Positions 49,451-62,200 of a DNA stretch of 64,000 bases are shown in pieces. Each line of letters begins with the position of its first letter. Position 1 is the first letter of the stretch. Both the position numbers and the translations under genes were made by a program. The stretch comes from Prunella strophiata (taxonomy: Eukaryota > Chordata > Aves > Passeriformes > Prunellidae): NCBI GenBank assembly GCA_036583965.1, contig JAZBQD010000027.1:21131001-21195000 (forward strand). Reading direction: 5' to 3'. The notes under the pieces are model-generated. The model saw only the letters and a program-made list of their open reading frames with translations, was not told where the DNA came from and did not search any database.

Positions 49451-52400
49451 GCACGGTCTGTCCTATTGTCACTCCTTTGTCCTCTCACTACAAACAGCAG
49501 AGCGCTCAGAACAGGTTCGAGCAGAGTGCTCTCAGCGACTTCTAGAAATGATAGAGAACACATCATGGCATAGCATTGTTTTCCCGTCTTTCTGCCCTAA
49601 AGTACTTCGCAATGGCTTCCATTTTATGTGCACTTTAAATAATGTTTACAAATACGTAATAACTTGCAACAAGCATTCAGACAACTTAAAATTTAAAAAT
49701 AATACAAGTGATTTTAAGTTACCGAGTGTGACACACTCCATAACCAGACAACACAAACACCAGAGTTCACAATATCCTCTAGAAGTCAAAAGCTGTTAGT
49801 TCTTTTTGATTTTTGAAGCAGTGCTGGAAACTTAATTTCTCGGGGAAAAAAAAAACCCTTACAAGCATACAAAAACTGTTGGGTTTTTTTTCTCTATTAA
49901 AACATGTTGGAGTTTTTGGGGGGGTTTTTTTGGAGTTTTGGGATGTTTTTTAAACCAGAGAACTCTTTAAAAGTACTATTAACATTTATGTAAGGGAAAA
50001 AAAAAAAAAAAAGAAAACAAAACACACAGTCCAGGATGAGAAAGCCTTCCAAGAGCAAAACACTAACATGGTTATTCAAGATAGTCCACAACCATCGCTG
50101 GTTTCCACACCTCCTCAGTTAAAACCTTGACATTTATTGCTGCCTGAGCTCAGAATAATCCCACAAATGCTTTAAGTAATTTCTGAAAGAATTAATACAC
50201 ATGTTATGGGAATTCATTTCAGAAATTGAGTCCTAGCAAGTGATTTGCATGTTTCAGTAAGAAAAAAGTGAATTAGCATATTGACCTTTCTTTAAACAGG
50301 CAATATGTCTGCTATTCCAGGCATTTTCCTGAGCAGCCACTGGCTGCAGAGCATGCCACAGGACAGCTCACCATTTTGCATTGGACACATGGAAAAAGAC
50401 AAAGAGAATCATGGCCCAAATGTAGAATCCAGCTCCATAATCTGTGACACCTGTGCCACTGCCCAGCAGGGGTGGGATGAGACAGGTGGGACTTGTTACC
50501 TCCTTAGAAGGCACAAGTGCTGCTCAAGGCCATCTGGGAGCAGCATTTGTTTCCACTCTCAAAGATGCACAAAGTTGCAAACACCTGGCTTGGTTTTCAG
50601 CCCTCTGCATGCATTATCCGGGCTGGCAAACCAAAGAGGCTCCTGGGTCTGATCAGTGCAGGAGGAGCTGACAAAGCCTCCCTGAGTGTCAAAGACACTT
50701 TAAAAGAATGCAAACTCCAGTTAGCAGCAAGCAGTTCTGCATGAATCAAAAGAGATCCTCATTCCAAAGGACTGTTGACAGTGCAGCTGAGCTTTAAATC
50801 TTTAAAATATTCTTACATGGGAGAGTGACAGTAGGTTGAGTTGCCTCAGTAGTGCCTCCTTCCCAACAGGTCCCTCCTGCTCCTTGGCCACCTGGACAGG
50901 CACAGCCACAGAGGCCCCATTTCTCAGGAAATGTGAATTTGCTGTATAACAACCTCAGGCCAAACAGTGGACCACCAGTAACAGGTACTTCTGCCTCCTC
51001 AGACCAACATTTGGTTGTTTCATGCCTGAGCAGCTGGAGGAGAGGCCAGGTTGCAACACAAACACGTTATCAAAGTATCAGACTGCTTGCAACCAGGCAG
51101 AATTAGAGAGAATTTCATTCCTAATTTAAATCAAAAGGGACTGAAACTAACAGTTTGCACTGTAATCATTTCGATATCAGCATCCATCAAAATGAACAGA
51201 GAGCAGTTTGATCAAGACTACAATAAACACTCTCATAGAAATATATTTTTATCTGTGACTGAACTCAGATAAGTGAGTAAGAATTGTTGCCCACAAGCTA
51301 TCCCCTCTCAGGCTGACAACAACCGTAACACTGAAGCACATGCAGAGATCTTAAAAGCAAAATAGATAAAAGAACCAGAAAACCATCTTCACTACATTAT
51401 CCTCATTGCCACTTCAGCTGCCTCCAGCCAGGATTGGTGGTACAGCACCCTGAAAGGAACATAAACAGTTGGGATGCCTTTGCAGAGATACAGAAAAACA
51501 AGCACTGTTCTGATTCATAAGTAGCAAGAAACACTTTAGGCTGGTTGCTCAAATCAATCTAATCTTTTGTACATGGTTAATAGGAGCAATCCAGCAATTC
51601 TTAATCCAAAATTTACATCCAAACAATATATATGCTTTAAAGGTGATGGCTGAAGTTCTGAATGTCTGAAAAACATACACTGAAGTTTTAAATGGTTTCT
51701 AAGTCATAGCATGCTATAGCAGAATATTAGAACCAAATTTCACTGAAAATACACTGGTTTCTCTACTCTATCTCATGTAATTAACTGAGCAACAGTCTTC
51801 CTAATGGAGAAGAATCCATATAACCATACAAATTACAGAAAAATAGTTCTCTACAAGGAGTTACATGCTTGAGAAAACGGAAGAGGCAAATGGATTCAAA
51901 GCCAAAATTCATGGTCAGCACAGTCTTGCTACAGCAGAAGGCAGAAATATTTGCACATTCACTTTCCTAGTCTCAAAGTACTCTTTAACAACCTTCTTCA
52001 GCCTCCTACATTGTCCTCAGTCATTTATTGGAAGGGGTTCAACTTGTCTTACAATCCTAAAATTTATTTCTGTTCAAAAGCTACTTTTTGGATATTTACA
52101 ATGTTCAATGTAGATCACATACCTTTTTTTTTTTCTTTAAACACATCAATAAGTCATTTGCTGATGCAGTTTTTTCTTTGGATTTTCTATAAAGAAAACC
52201 TTTCAAATACATTCCCCTTTCAAAATACTGTAAAGAAGTGACATAAAAACAAACAAAAGAAATCTTAGAAGAACAGCAAGTCTGAAGGAGAATTGTTCCC
52301 CAAAAGGGACACAAACCCCAAGGTTTTGCATGGTTTTTTCCTTCCAGAAGACAACTGTATGAAAATTTTCTTTACTTGTATCCTGTACTGTATCCTATGA

Positions 52401-55400
52401 AGGTGGCACTTTTCCAATTCTTATCTTGTTGTTTTACTTAAAACAAACAAAACCAACCTACCTCAATTTGTTTAATAAGGGCACTTTTGCAAGCTTCCTA
52501 AAATAATTACTTCCTGGTGTCACCACAGTTGCTGCATTTAAATGACTTCTATTTCTCAGCTTGGGGAAAATTAATAAATGAAATATAACAAATAAGAAAT
52601 CAACAACATGTACACACATTCCCTCTCCTTCAGTTACTCTTACAGATAAAATAGTGGCCATGAGCCCTAGGCACAAACCCAGTTTGTGGAAGATACCAAA
52701 CAAGGACAACAAAATGGCAGATCTCTTCCCAAAGAGAAGCTCCTCACTTCCTTTTCCTTCCTACTCCCTTTACCAATGGATTCATCAGTTCTGGTGCTTA
52801 AAGTTTTCCTGTCTTGTGATGATTGCTCTTGAGTGCATTTTTAGATGCTACTGGTAGAAAGAGGTGCAAGCACAAGCAGAGAACTGCCCTCATTTGTGGG
52901 TACCAAAGGCCCACTAAATTCCTGGCTGAGCCAGCTCAGGGCTCATGTTCCAGCTAGACCCACTCAGTTATACCAGTAAAAGATCTGAGTTTCACCTCAT
53001 CTGCAAATGAAAACATGTAGTCTTGTGTCTTTTGTATCTCTCTCACATTTGGATACACATTGAACTGCCACTGCTCCTGGCCAGAAGCCTCCCCTGAGCC
53101 TCTTTCCTTTGGCTGGATGGGAATAACAGGCAGGTGGCCACAGTCCAGGATTTCATAAGGAGCCTGCTTATCTTGCAGTGCAAGTAAATGAGGATAAGAG
53201 GGCTGACCAGAACTCTTCAGTAATTTCTGGCTGCTGCACATGAGTATCAGCATGGATCAAGGTCTCCCAGATGCATCTGGCTGCATCCTATAGCTACAGG
53301 CTCCAGTTTCAGAACTACTTCAGGAACTTTGCTGCACAAAGTGAAAAAGCAGCACTACTTGACTCTTATTAATAATTTGTTTGTGTTATTAATAATACAT
53401 TACAATTATTACAAACATTAATAATTTTGTTTGTCTTATACTGCAATACCACTTGAATTTCAGCAAAGCATTATGTTTTACTTGAAATAACTGTTTCAAG
53501 TTAGCATGGAAGAGGTAATAAACAACTGACCTGAAAACTAAATGAAGCATTGAAAACAAAAGAAAAATTTTAAAAAGGAAATAAAGTAGGAGGATGTGTG
53601 GAACTCAGTATTGAATTTAGTTTTCATTAAAAACCTGGAAGATGCAGAGAAATTACTTGGTATATCACCATATAGGTGGTTATAAACTGAAAGGAATTCT
53701 AAATGCTAACACACCAAATGAACACTAAGATACTGTTCTCAGTAAAAAATTGCCTGAACACCTAAAATGCATCTGAGCATTTGAGGAATCAGTGATGCTG
53801 CAAAGGAAGATCCACCCAGACCCAACAATGTGAAAATAAGACATTAAAGCAGTCAAAGATCCTGCCTATCTCTAACAACTACCTGCCAAATAATCATGTT
53901 AAGAGTTGAAGGCATTGGCTCACCTCTCCTGACAAAATCCTCCTTTTTATTGAAGTTAACAGGAATTTGTCCCATTTTACTGTGCAGAATTCTGTGTTGA
54001 ATTCCTGAAATAGGATATTTGACTTCCAGAAGGCCAAGTTTGCAGCTTTCTAAGAACCATTCATACATAAGGAGTAAAGTGTTGATGTGCCACCTGTTTG
54101 TGCTGAAAAACAGGGCAGCCAGACTCAGGCAGCCACTCACCTCCTGCCAAAGGGAAACCATAGCACTTATTATAAGGAAAACATTTATAGGCAGGCAAAA
54201 AAAAAGAAATTGTCCTGTAGGACTTTATGTATTTTAACCAAAATATCAAAAAGACTTCCTAAGAATCCAAGCAACTTGATATAGTAAATAAAATAGTAAC
54301 CTTCCTCCTGTTTTTCACCCCTTTCCCCCAGTTCATTTCCATTTCTCATCTTCCACAGGTTGTTTTCAACAGTCAGATGAAGATTTCAAGGCAAACCCAA
54401 ATCAGATTACAGGATTACAGGATAGAAAAGACTCCCCTCTTCAAACAAGACAGAGGGAAAATAGATGCTGACAAAAATAATTTTGTGGTCTCAGCTGACA
54501 AGAAAGTAGTGGTTTTATCAGAAGTCAAGGTGTTCAAGTGCTTATATCCAAGATATGAAAAGCTAGAAATTGGCACAAGTAAGCCCTAAAGCAAGGAAAA
54601 GATAGGGGGGGAGGTATGTTTTTTCATCATCTATTCAGTACCCAAAACCAAGAATCCTGAAAGGTTTTCCTGCATGAAAAGAGATCAATTGCTGAAAGTG
54701 TGACACTTAGAGGAATCACTGTGCACTGGATGAGGTCTGAATATATAGAAAACCAAGAAAAAACTTCACATTAAAATAAGAACTCTCTACCTAAAGTTTG
54801 GCAAAACTAGTAAGTCCCATTCATTAAATACCTACTCAAACAGTGAAAGAATATCTGGAGTCATGTTTCTAACTCTATTACTATTAGAATATTTATTTTA
54901 AAATTACTGCTATTAGGCAATTGAATTTTTCATATCCTAAAGGCACAATTTACTAGCAGCCTCCAGTCTCATGCTGTGTTAACTGCTAGAATAAATAGGG
55001 CAGTCACACAGAATCCTGAGACACTGTTCCAGTTTTCCATTTACAATGTTAAATCTGTATTTACATACTAATCTAAGTTCAGTAAATAAAAGTTTCCTTT
55101 TATGCTTAGAGTCAAAATTATTAATAATTTTTAACAACAGAACATTCAAATTTATTTTTAGAGAACTCAGCAGGCAAAATATTTCTAAACACTCAGTAGG
55201 CAGTGAAGCTTCATCTCTAAAGTTACCCATACTTGTCTCACCTCAAGAATAAAGAACATTAATATTTCAGAACATTCTGCTACCTACTTTTTTTCCACCT
55301 TTATAAGTGAGTGTACCTGGTTATTGTTTGTCCAATGAGGCTGGGCCAACACTAGACTGCAGATTTAAGAGATAAGGGGCTCTTTGTTCAGGCCATTGGG

Positions 55401-55772
55401 ATTGAATTTGCAGCAACATGGACAGCCATGCTAAAGGAAAGTATTAATGGCCATGGGACCTTCACCTTCAGAAAAATAAACCATCACAAGCTCAGGACAG
55501 GAATCCTCAGATGCCCTCTGAATGTTGTATCCTTCCATTTCTGCAGACTCAGTTTCAGACATGGTGTGAGACCCCGCTCCCCCAGGTGCCAATTTATTCA
55601 GGAAAAAAAACCAAACAAACACATCTCATCCTAAGTCTTGAATTTTACTGTCTAGACTACCCAACTCAGTGGAAGTCAGTGGTATCCATAGCTGCCAGTA
55701 ACCTGGGTTATAAAGCTGTGCATCCAAATTAGAGACCAAATTAATCCAAATTAAATTATTAAATTAAATTAT
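49451..55772. other. 5' flank of VAV3; no gene seen
   Basis: AT-rich sequence upstream of the VAV3 CpG island. The open frames are short and carry no recognisable domain. A, T and G homopolymer runs occur at about 49848-50010. An AT-rich imperfect duplication (an ATTAATAA then TTTGTTTGT motif, copies near 53368 and 53417) lies at 53367-53435. If the transcription start lies further upstream than expected, part of the near end would be 5' UTR. Confidence 0.6.
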
Positions 55773-56299
55773 TGAGAGGAATAGGGAGTTGTCTTCACAA
55801 ACAAGCTGTGGGTCTACTGGTAGAAAAAGCTAGCACTGGGAGATAAAAGAAACAATGGGGAGGATTCCACTGATTGATGAATGGGAAGAGATATTTGCTT
55901 TTACAAATAAACTCTAGGTTTGCTGATAAATGAAGTTAGACATTGTAAGATGAAAGAAACAATGGGAAAGAGAATCCCTAAATTCTGTAAGAATTAAAAA
56001 TTAAAAGAGAGGGTTATACATTAGAGGGAAATCTTCAGTATCAGGTGTGTTGGGAAGTCTGTACCTCTCAAGTACCTCAGCCAATGGGGAAAGAGAGAAG
56101 GGAAATGCAGCCAGGAAATTGGGATAAAAAGGGAGGCTGTGTCCTCCAAAAATGTGAGAGACGCCAGGGGAATGCCCCATGGACTCTCCCTTTACTCAAA
56201 ATTACTCCTCTGTCTCCTTTTTGGACATAAACCTCTGATGTTTGTGGATTAATTTTCCTGATAATATGGTCAGTAGTGTCCTAAATCAACCACAGACAA
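55773..56299 (+). mobile_element. Probable solo LTR of an endogenous retrovirus
   Basis: The block has the order expected of an LTR on the plus strand: a purine-rich 5' part, a CCAAT box (56081), a TATA-like GATAAAAAGGG about 40 bp later (56123), then a pyrimidine-rich 3' part with a CATAAACCTC stretch. The 5' part contains a diverged tandem duplication of about 105 bp (cores 55795-55868 and 55901-55978, sharing AAAGAAACAATGGG). I see no retroviral coding sequence or primer binding site on either side, so it would be a solo LTR. Proposed edges rest on AAATTAT occurring just before and just after the block (55766-55772, 56300-56306). This sequence is AT-rich and the right end reads CAA rather than CA, so the edges are tentative. 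The family is not identified. Confidence 0.5.
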
Positions 56300-59200
56300 A
56301 AATTATCCTCTGTCTTCAGACATCATCTCCCATCCACCATGCTGATATCAGAACTTCCCCAGTCCTGGTTGAGAAATATTGCTCTTGAGAAAAAACTATC
56401 AGAGTGAAATAATTATTTAGAAACAAAAACATTGAAATTCAGATCTACTGTATAGATTAATGTTGCAGATTAATTACCCTGCTCTTGCTATAGGAGAAAT
56501 TGTGGCAGATGTGTGTCAATTTTAAGCACTTCAGATTTACCCATCCTGTGAAAGCACTCAAGCAGCACACATGAGAATTATACCCCTCATTAACTGCCCC
56601 TCTTCCTGCTGCACTGGAAAGTGGACTTCTTAATACCTGAATAAAGACAGAGCCACACTGAGAAGTCTCTCAGGGATTCATTTTCAGGTTTGTTATACCT
56701 TAAAAGATCACAAAACTGCTGTGGAGAAGAAAGAAGTTGCTTTGGTAGCAAGGTGCATTTATAGCTTCTTAGGTTTATATGAGCTGAGGTCAGTAGTCCA
56801 TATGGCAAACCCAAGTTGTAAAACTATTTCACCCTCTCCCTATTATTCTTAAAAAGCTGTACCAGGACTAAAATAGGAAGTGCAGGTCCATTACTGCCTG
56901 CAAAAAGCCCTACAGTTAACTGTGGCCTATCTGTAAACTTGTTTTGTGTTCTGTGAGCCCCCATCTCATCCTCAAGAACATGACAGGAGTGCCAGAAAAC
57001 AGCTCACTGAAGAAGTAAAAATATTCTAGAATGCAACAGCTAAGAAGCAATACTCTCTGTTAGGATGCAGGTTGTATTAAAGGCAGGAGTGAACACAAAC
57101 ACAGCTTGCCTTAATGAGCTTTTGAAGGTAAAATGGACTTCAGTTCAGTAAGCCAAAGGTCTAACCACCCCCAGGTATAGCAGAGGTATCTGCTGAAAAA
57201 CTGATCAAACAGGCAAAACTGAGAGAAAATGCAGTGTCCAAACATCACTTAACTTGTCTCTCATTTTTATTCTTCCATGTTTCCTGCAGTCAAACCTCCT
57301 TAAATCACTACAACTCGCACTCAGGGTTCAATCAAAGGAAACAAAGCCGAAATTAAACCACCTGTTTACCTACACTGCAGCACTTCCCCCACCCCGTGTA
57401 AAAGGCCAAAATAGCCTGAAAATGTCGATACCCAGGCACAATTTTAATGGTAATAAATGCTTACATGACATCAAAAGGCTTCAGGTCCAAATTAGATAAA
57501 CTGATGCAAAGTACGTTTTGTTTAGAGGAATAAAAACATGCCAGTAACAGAAAGACACAAGTATGACCAGCACAAATTCAACCACTGCAAATCCTCTCAG
57601 CATGAACTGGAGCAGAATCTGATGCTGCAATCACAAAAAATATACTTTCCCTTGCTCCAAGGGAGAGGTGTTCCTACCAATTCAGTTCCCCAATTGCCGT
57701 GTTACATTGCCTCCTTCACTGGGTTTACAAATAGGATGTAGACAGAATTACCGAACTTGGTTTGTTGGCTCTTACTTCTCTTGTTCCCAGGAGGTACCAA
57801 AGGGCAGCAGAGAAGCTATCCATGGCATGGAATCCCTGGAGCAGGAGCAACGCTGAGCAGGCAGGAGCCCGAGCCCCAGGCTGGCCACTAAAAAGCCCCG
57901 GAGCGATGCAGAACACCTGAGGAAGAGATGCAAGGCAAATCATCAGCCATTCCCAGAAGCCAGTCTTTAGTATCCGGGGAAACGAATGGCTCCCAGGTGT
58001 CTCAGCCAGAGCTTAACTGCTCTGGCACCCAGTTATGCTAAACCAAACCTCCAACAGAATTCACGTGGGTTCACCGAAGTCCCTGTTGGGTGTCAGTTAA
58101 ACTTGTCTGAAAGCTGTTCTTGAAGTGTTCTGTCATTGGCATGTTTTCTACAAGTTTATCTGCCCTGCTAGTTTGTAACATCATCCTCATATGGAAATTA
58201 AGGGGTTTGGTTTTTTCCCTCAAACACTTTGTGTTATAAATGCAATAATCCAAGGATTTGTAGTGATCCAGAATAATGGAGAACGATAGGTACTACACTG
58301 ATAATCGATGCCTTTAATTCCACCAGCTGTGACATTCATTCCCTGCCGCTGGAGACAGCAGAACTATGGACAGCAGTCACTCGGGAGCTCTTGTTCGCAG
58401 GTGGTGCATATGCAAAGGGTCTGCCATGAATCTGAAAAGGCATCTGAAAAGCAGCACGTTCAGCCAGCCGGGTGGTGAAACGCGCTGTGTTTGAGCACAG
58501 CTGATAAGGTGCAATTCAGCTGCTGTTTGGCTGCCTGAGTAAGCACTGCCTTGCATGGCAATGTCTGATAATGAGGTCCCAACCCGCAGCTCAGAATTCC
58601 AGCCCAGTCTGCAAGGATGAGAGAGAGCTTACAAATCCACCACCATAACAGGAAAGAATGCAAAATGGATTTTTAAAGGATACAAAAGTATATGCACAAT
58701 GATATGCTTACAGTGTCCTTTTCCTCTATAATTAAAATTTAATTAAATATTTCCAATAGTATAACCCATCTACCACCATTTTCTCCAAAACGACAGTGTG
58801 GCAAACACTGAGCTGTACAGATCTAAGTTCCCCTTCTAGATAAGATCAACACTGGAAATGAGCAGCCACCTGCCCATGTGCCCTGCAGGGCCACAGCTCC
58901 TCTGCACCCACTCTGCCAGCTCCAGGCCCCAGCAGCCAGCACAGCTTCCAGGACAGGCTGCAGCAGGAGTCAGCCTCCAGTTGTGCAGGATGACATCCTG
59001 AAGAGAGCCTCGATGTTGTCTTGGCTTCCCACTGTGGGATGGCATTCAGAGTGATGAAGGATTATCCACCTGCAGAGCCATAGTGGACCTTGGATGTCAC
59101 ATTTCTCAACAGCATGCTAAAATGCAGGACTGAAGAAGATGACAGTCCAAGAGCCACAAATTTCTGTTCAATTTACCATTAACTACTTTTAAAATATTTC

Positions 59201-62200
59201 TTGGCATATAAGAGGTGTTTGTTTATATTTGTTTTGGAATTCAGGTACCCGTGAAAGCAAACATCTGAATTTCCTCTCCCATTTTCAGGATGCTTTGCTC
59301 ATGGAGTTCAGCATAAATCTCAGTTTCCCTTCAAAGACCCCAGGCAGCACATATAGTTTTTTGGAGGGATTTGGTTTGGGTTTTTTTTCCCCTAGGAGTG
59401 AAGGTGGGACACCTGGGGAGGAACACACAGAAAATCTCATGTAAGTGACACCTTCAAAACAAGCAGTTAGGGTCTGCTTGCTCATTTCATGTTTAGGGCC
59501 CACTGCTAATAACCCTCTGAATGTGTCCACAGCACTTGTAGATACTGAGATAAATTTTTCCCTGGTGAAAAATGCTAATTTCAATAGTTACTACTAGGCA
59601 TGAATTTGAGTCACTATGTCCTTTCAAAATGAGCCTGTTGGGATTACAGGACTGCAGTTAAACTCAGATATAACAGTTAGCAAGATCAAGGCCACTGCTG
59701 GATCACAATTACAACTGAGAAAAACAAATGTACTAATGAGCTGCCAGCCAAACATATGAAAAAGAAGTGCAATTTTAAGTATCAGCTATTTGTAACAGCA
59801 TGCTCATACTTGGACCTCAGATACCTTAAACAATCTGGAAGTTCAGCATAATGATTACTCTAAAAAAGGAGAAAAAGCCCATGTGGATAATAGCTGTTAG
59901 GAGACAGTTATGTTTGAAGCAGATGGTAAAAAGTGTCAGTTTGAGGCAAAATATAGATTTCCCTTCTGTTGAATAATTAATGAAAAACTCCTTCCCCACT
60001 ACAGCCATTGTAACTGTGGGACTGAATGGTCTCCATTTAATAAAGCCTCGTGTATGAGCTCAAGTCTCCTCTACAAACAGATTTTTTTTCCAGGGATGAT
60101 ATCCATTGTGCTCTCTCCCTCTCCTGAACCTCTTCCACAGGACAAATTCTATTGTGTCTAATCAAGCAGAGCTTCCAGTGACTGTAATTAAGACAGTTTG
60201 ATTTAGCAATACAGCCTCCTTTTATCAGAGAAATCCTGACTCCACTGAAGGCAGCTGAAGCCTTGACGTTGACTTGAGCCAAGCAGACTTGCCATGTCCT
60301 GAGTCCCTCCTCTTCAATGAATTGTATCCTTCTGCTGGTTTACACCAGCACAAAGGGTAATTTTCTCAGAAATTATCCTATTTTCAAGTATTTTAATACA
60401 TTCACTGGAAATGTTCAAACACACCTGAACTAAAAAAAATAATGCAACCAGCTCTAATTTTAGGGATAGTATCCTAATATTTACAGTTTCTTACATACCA
60501 GCTGACATGAACCATTGCCATTATGTTCTTGCATGTGTTTCAAAACAGAAGGAGGATTTGGGAGCCTAGGAAGACAGAGGAAAATGAGGAGGAAAGGAAG
60601 TGGTCAGTGAAAGGCTCTAGACAGATTATGCCCTAACTTACCACAAGATGAAAGACTGATGTGGACAAAGTGGTGGGGCAGGTGATGAAAGGACATTGGA
60701 AGCCAGCAGGTCAATGCCTGGCTGTAGTGCCAGCCCAAGCAGAGCATGAGCAGAGGAGAAAGCAGCCACTTCATATTGTCTCTTAATTAATGCATTTAGC
60801 TGCAGTATTTGTCACAAAGGGTTGTGTAAGCCCAGCGCCAGTAGGAACTCAAAACAGTTGTCAAATTCTGTGTGTACTCAGAGATTTAAGACCCAAAAGT
60901 TACCTCTGTCTCCACAGGAAGGGAAGGAAAACTCTTAGATACAAATGCCCTTCAGCACAGCAGAAATGGAGTAAAGAAATACAAGCATTAAGCACACTAA
61001 ATTTTTAGTATGGCTGTCAGAGTAGTGTAAACAGCTCTTCCTATTAGCTCCTGTGATCCAGATCCTGCCTGAAATTAAATCTTAAATCTCCTCTTGGAGA
61101 TTGCATGCTAGCAGATTTCTTTGTATAATACTCACAGCTTGCCTTCAAACGTGTGCTGCATAAATAGCTCAGGGAAAGGAAACAAACTCTAAGTCACACT
61201 TGTAAATTATTTGATCATGCTATTCGGTATTTGCCAAATCCCCTCATCTTTCTACAGAAAAAGAGAGGTTTCCTGATGTCCTACGATCACAGCAAATTCT
61301 TTCAAGAGCAATCCCATAGCTGACAATCTGCAGCCCCTTGTAAGACACAGTCAGGCAAACAAAAGACATCTGATACAGTTGACTCTGAAGAATGCTGCTG
61401 TACACCAGCTGTATCAGTCTTGCAGAAACCCCGAGCTATTTCTTATAGGTTATTTGCCTTCAACTTTCCAACAAGGACTAGCAGTTAATGTAATGCTGCT
61501 ACAACTTTACAGAAGACTCTCTTTTTAAAGACAATGTTTCTAAGCATCCGGTTTTCCTAGGCAGGTTGTCTGCTGCCGTTTACCTGAAGGCCCTTGCACC
61601 ATTCCTGGGATGGGCATGGCCAGCCAGGTCCTGCATCCCAGGAATAAACAAACTTGCTGGATACAAGGTCAAGCCAAGTTTTGCTCCAGACCAAGCTGAA
61701 GAGGCTGGAATTACAGTGGGAGCTAACCTGGTTCCTCTGCACTGCACTTTGTGTATAATTCTGTAATCCTGGCTTTTATCACACGAGCTCACAGCAAGGC
61801 TTTTTTGGCTTTGCTTATGAAACAAAATTCATGTTGAAAATAAAGATTATTTGAATCCTTGCAGTGACCACAGTTCATGTCTAGGAACACTATTAGTATG
61901 AGATCCTCAGAAACGTGAGCACTGTCTTGAAGGCAATCAGTGTTCACTGATCAGTGATCTCACTTTAGCAGCATTGACCTTGAGTTCTAAACACAATGGA
62001 CAGCAACAACTAGGTACTTATTTAAAAAAAAAAAGAGCAAGGACCAGCCCAGGACTTCTCAAAAATCAAAAGGCACAGAAACCTGTCGTTAACAACACAG
62101 ATAAAGTCAGTAGTTATAACAACAAGCTCTGAAATGTAATCTTGCTGTAAAAAGCCCATACCTTTTTACAAGTTCTGCTCCTAGCAGTGCTGACTCCATC

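Noticed and set aside
49511..49523. GGTTCGAGCAG, B-box-like
   Set aside because: The 3' half does not match and there are no tRNA stems.
61936..61956. Nested palindromes around CACTGATCAGTG
   Set aside because: Short arms in otherwise ordinary sequence, within what chance allows in 64 kb.
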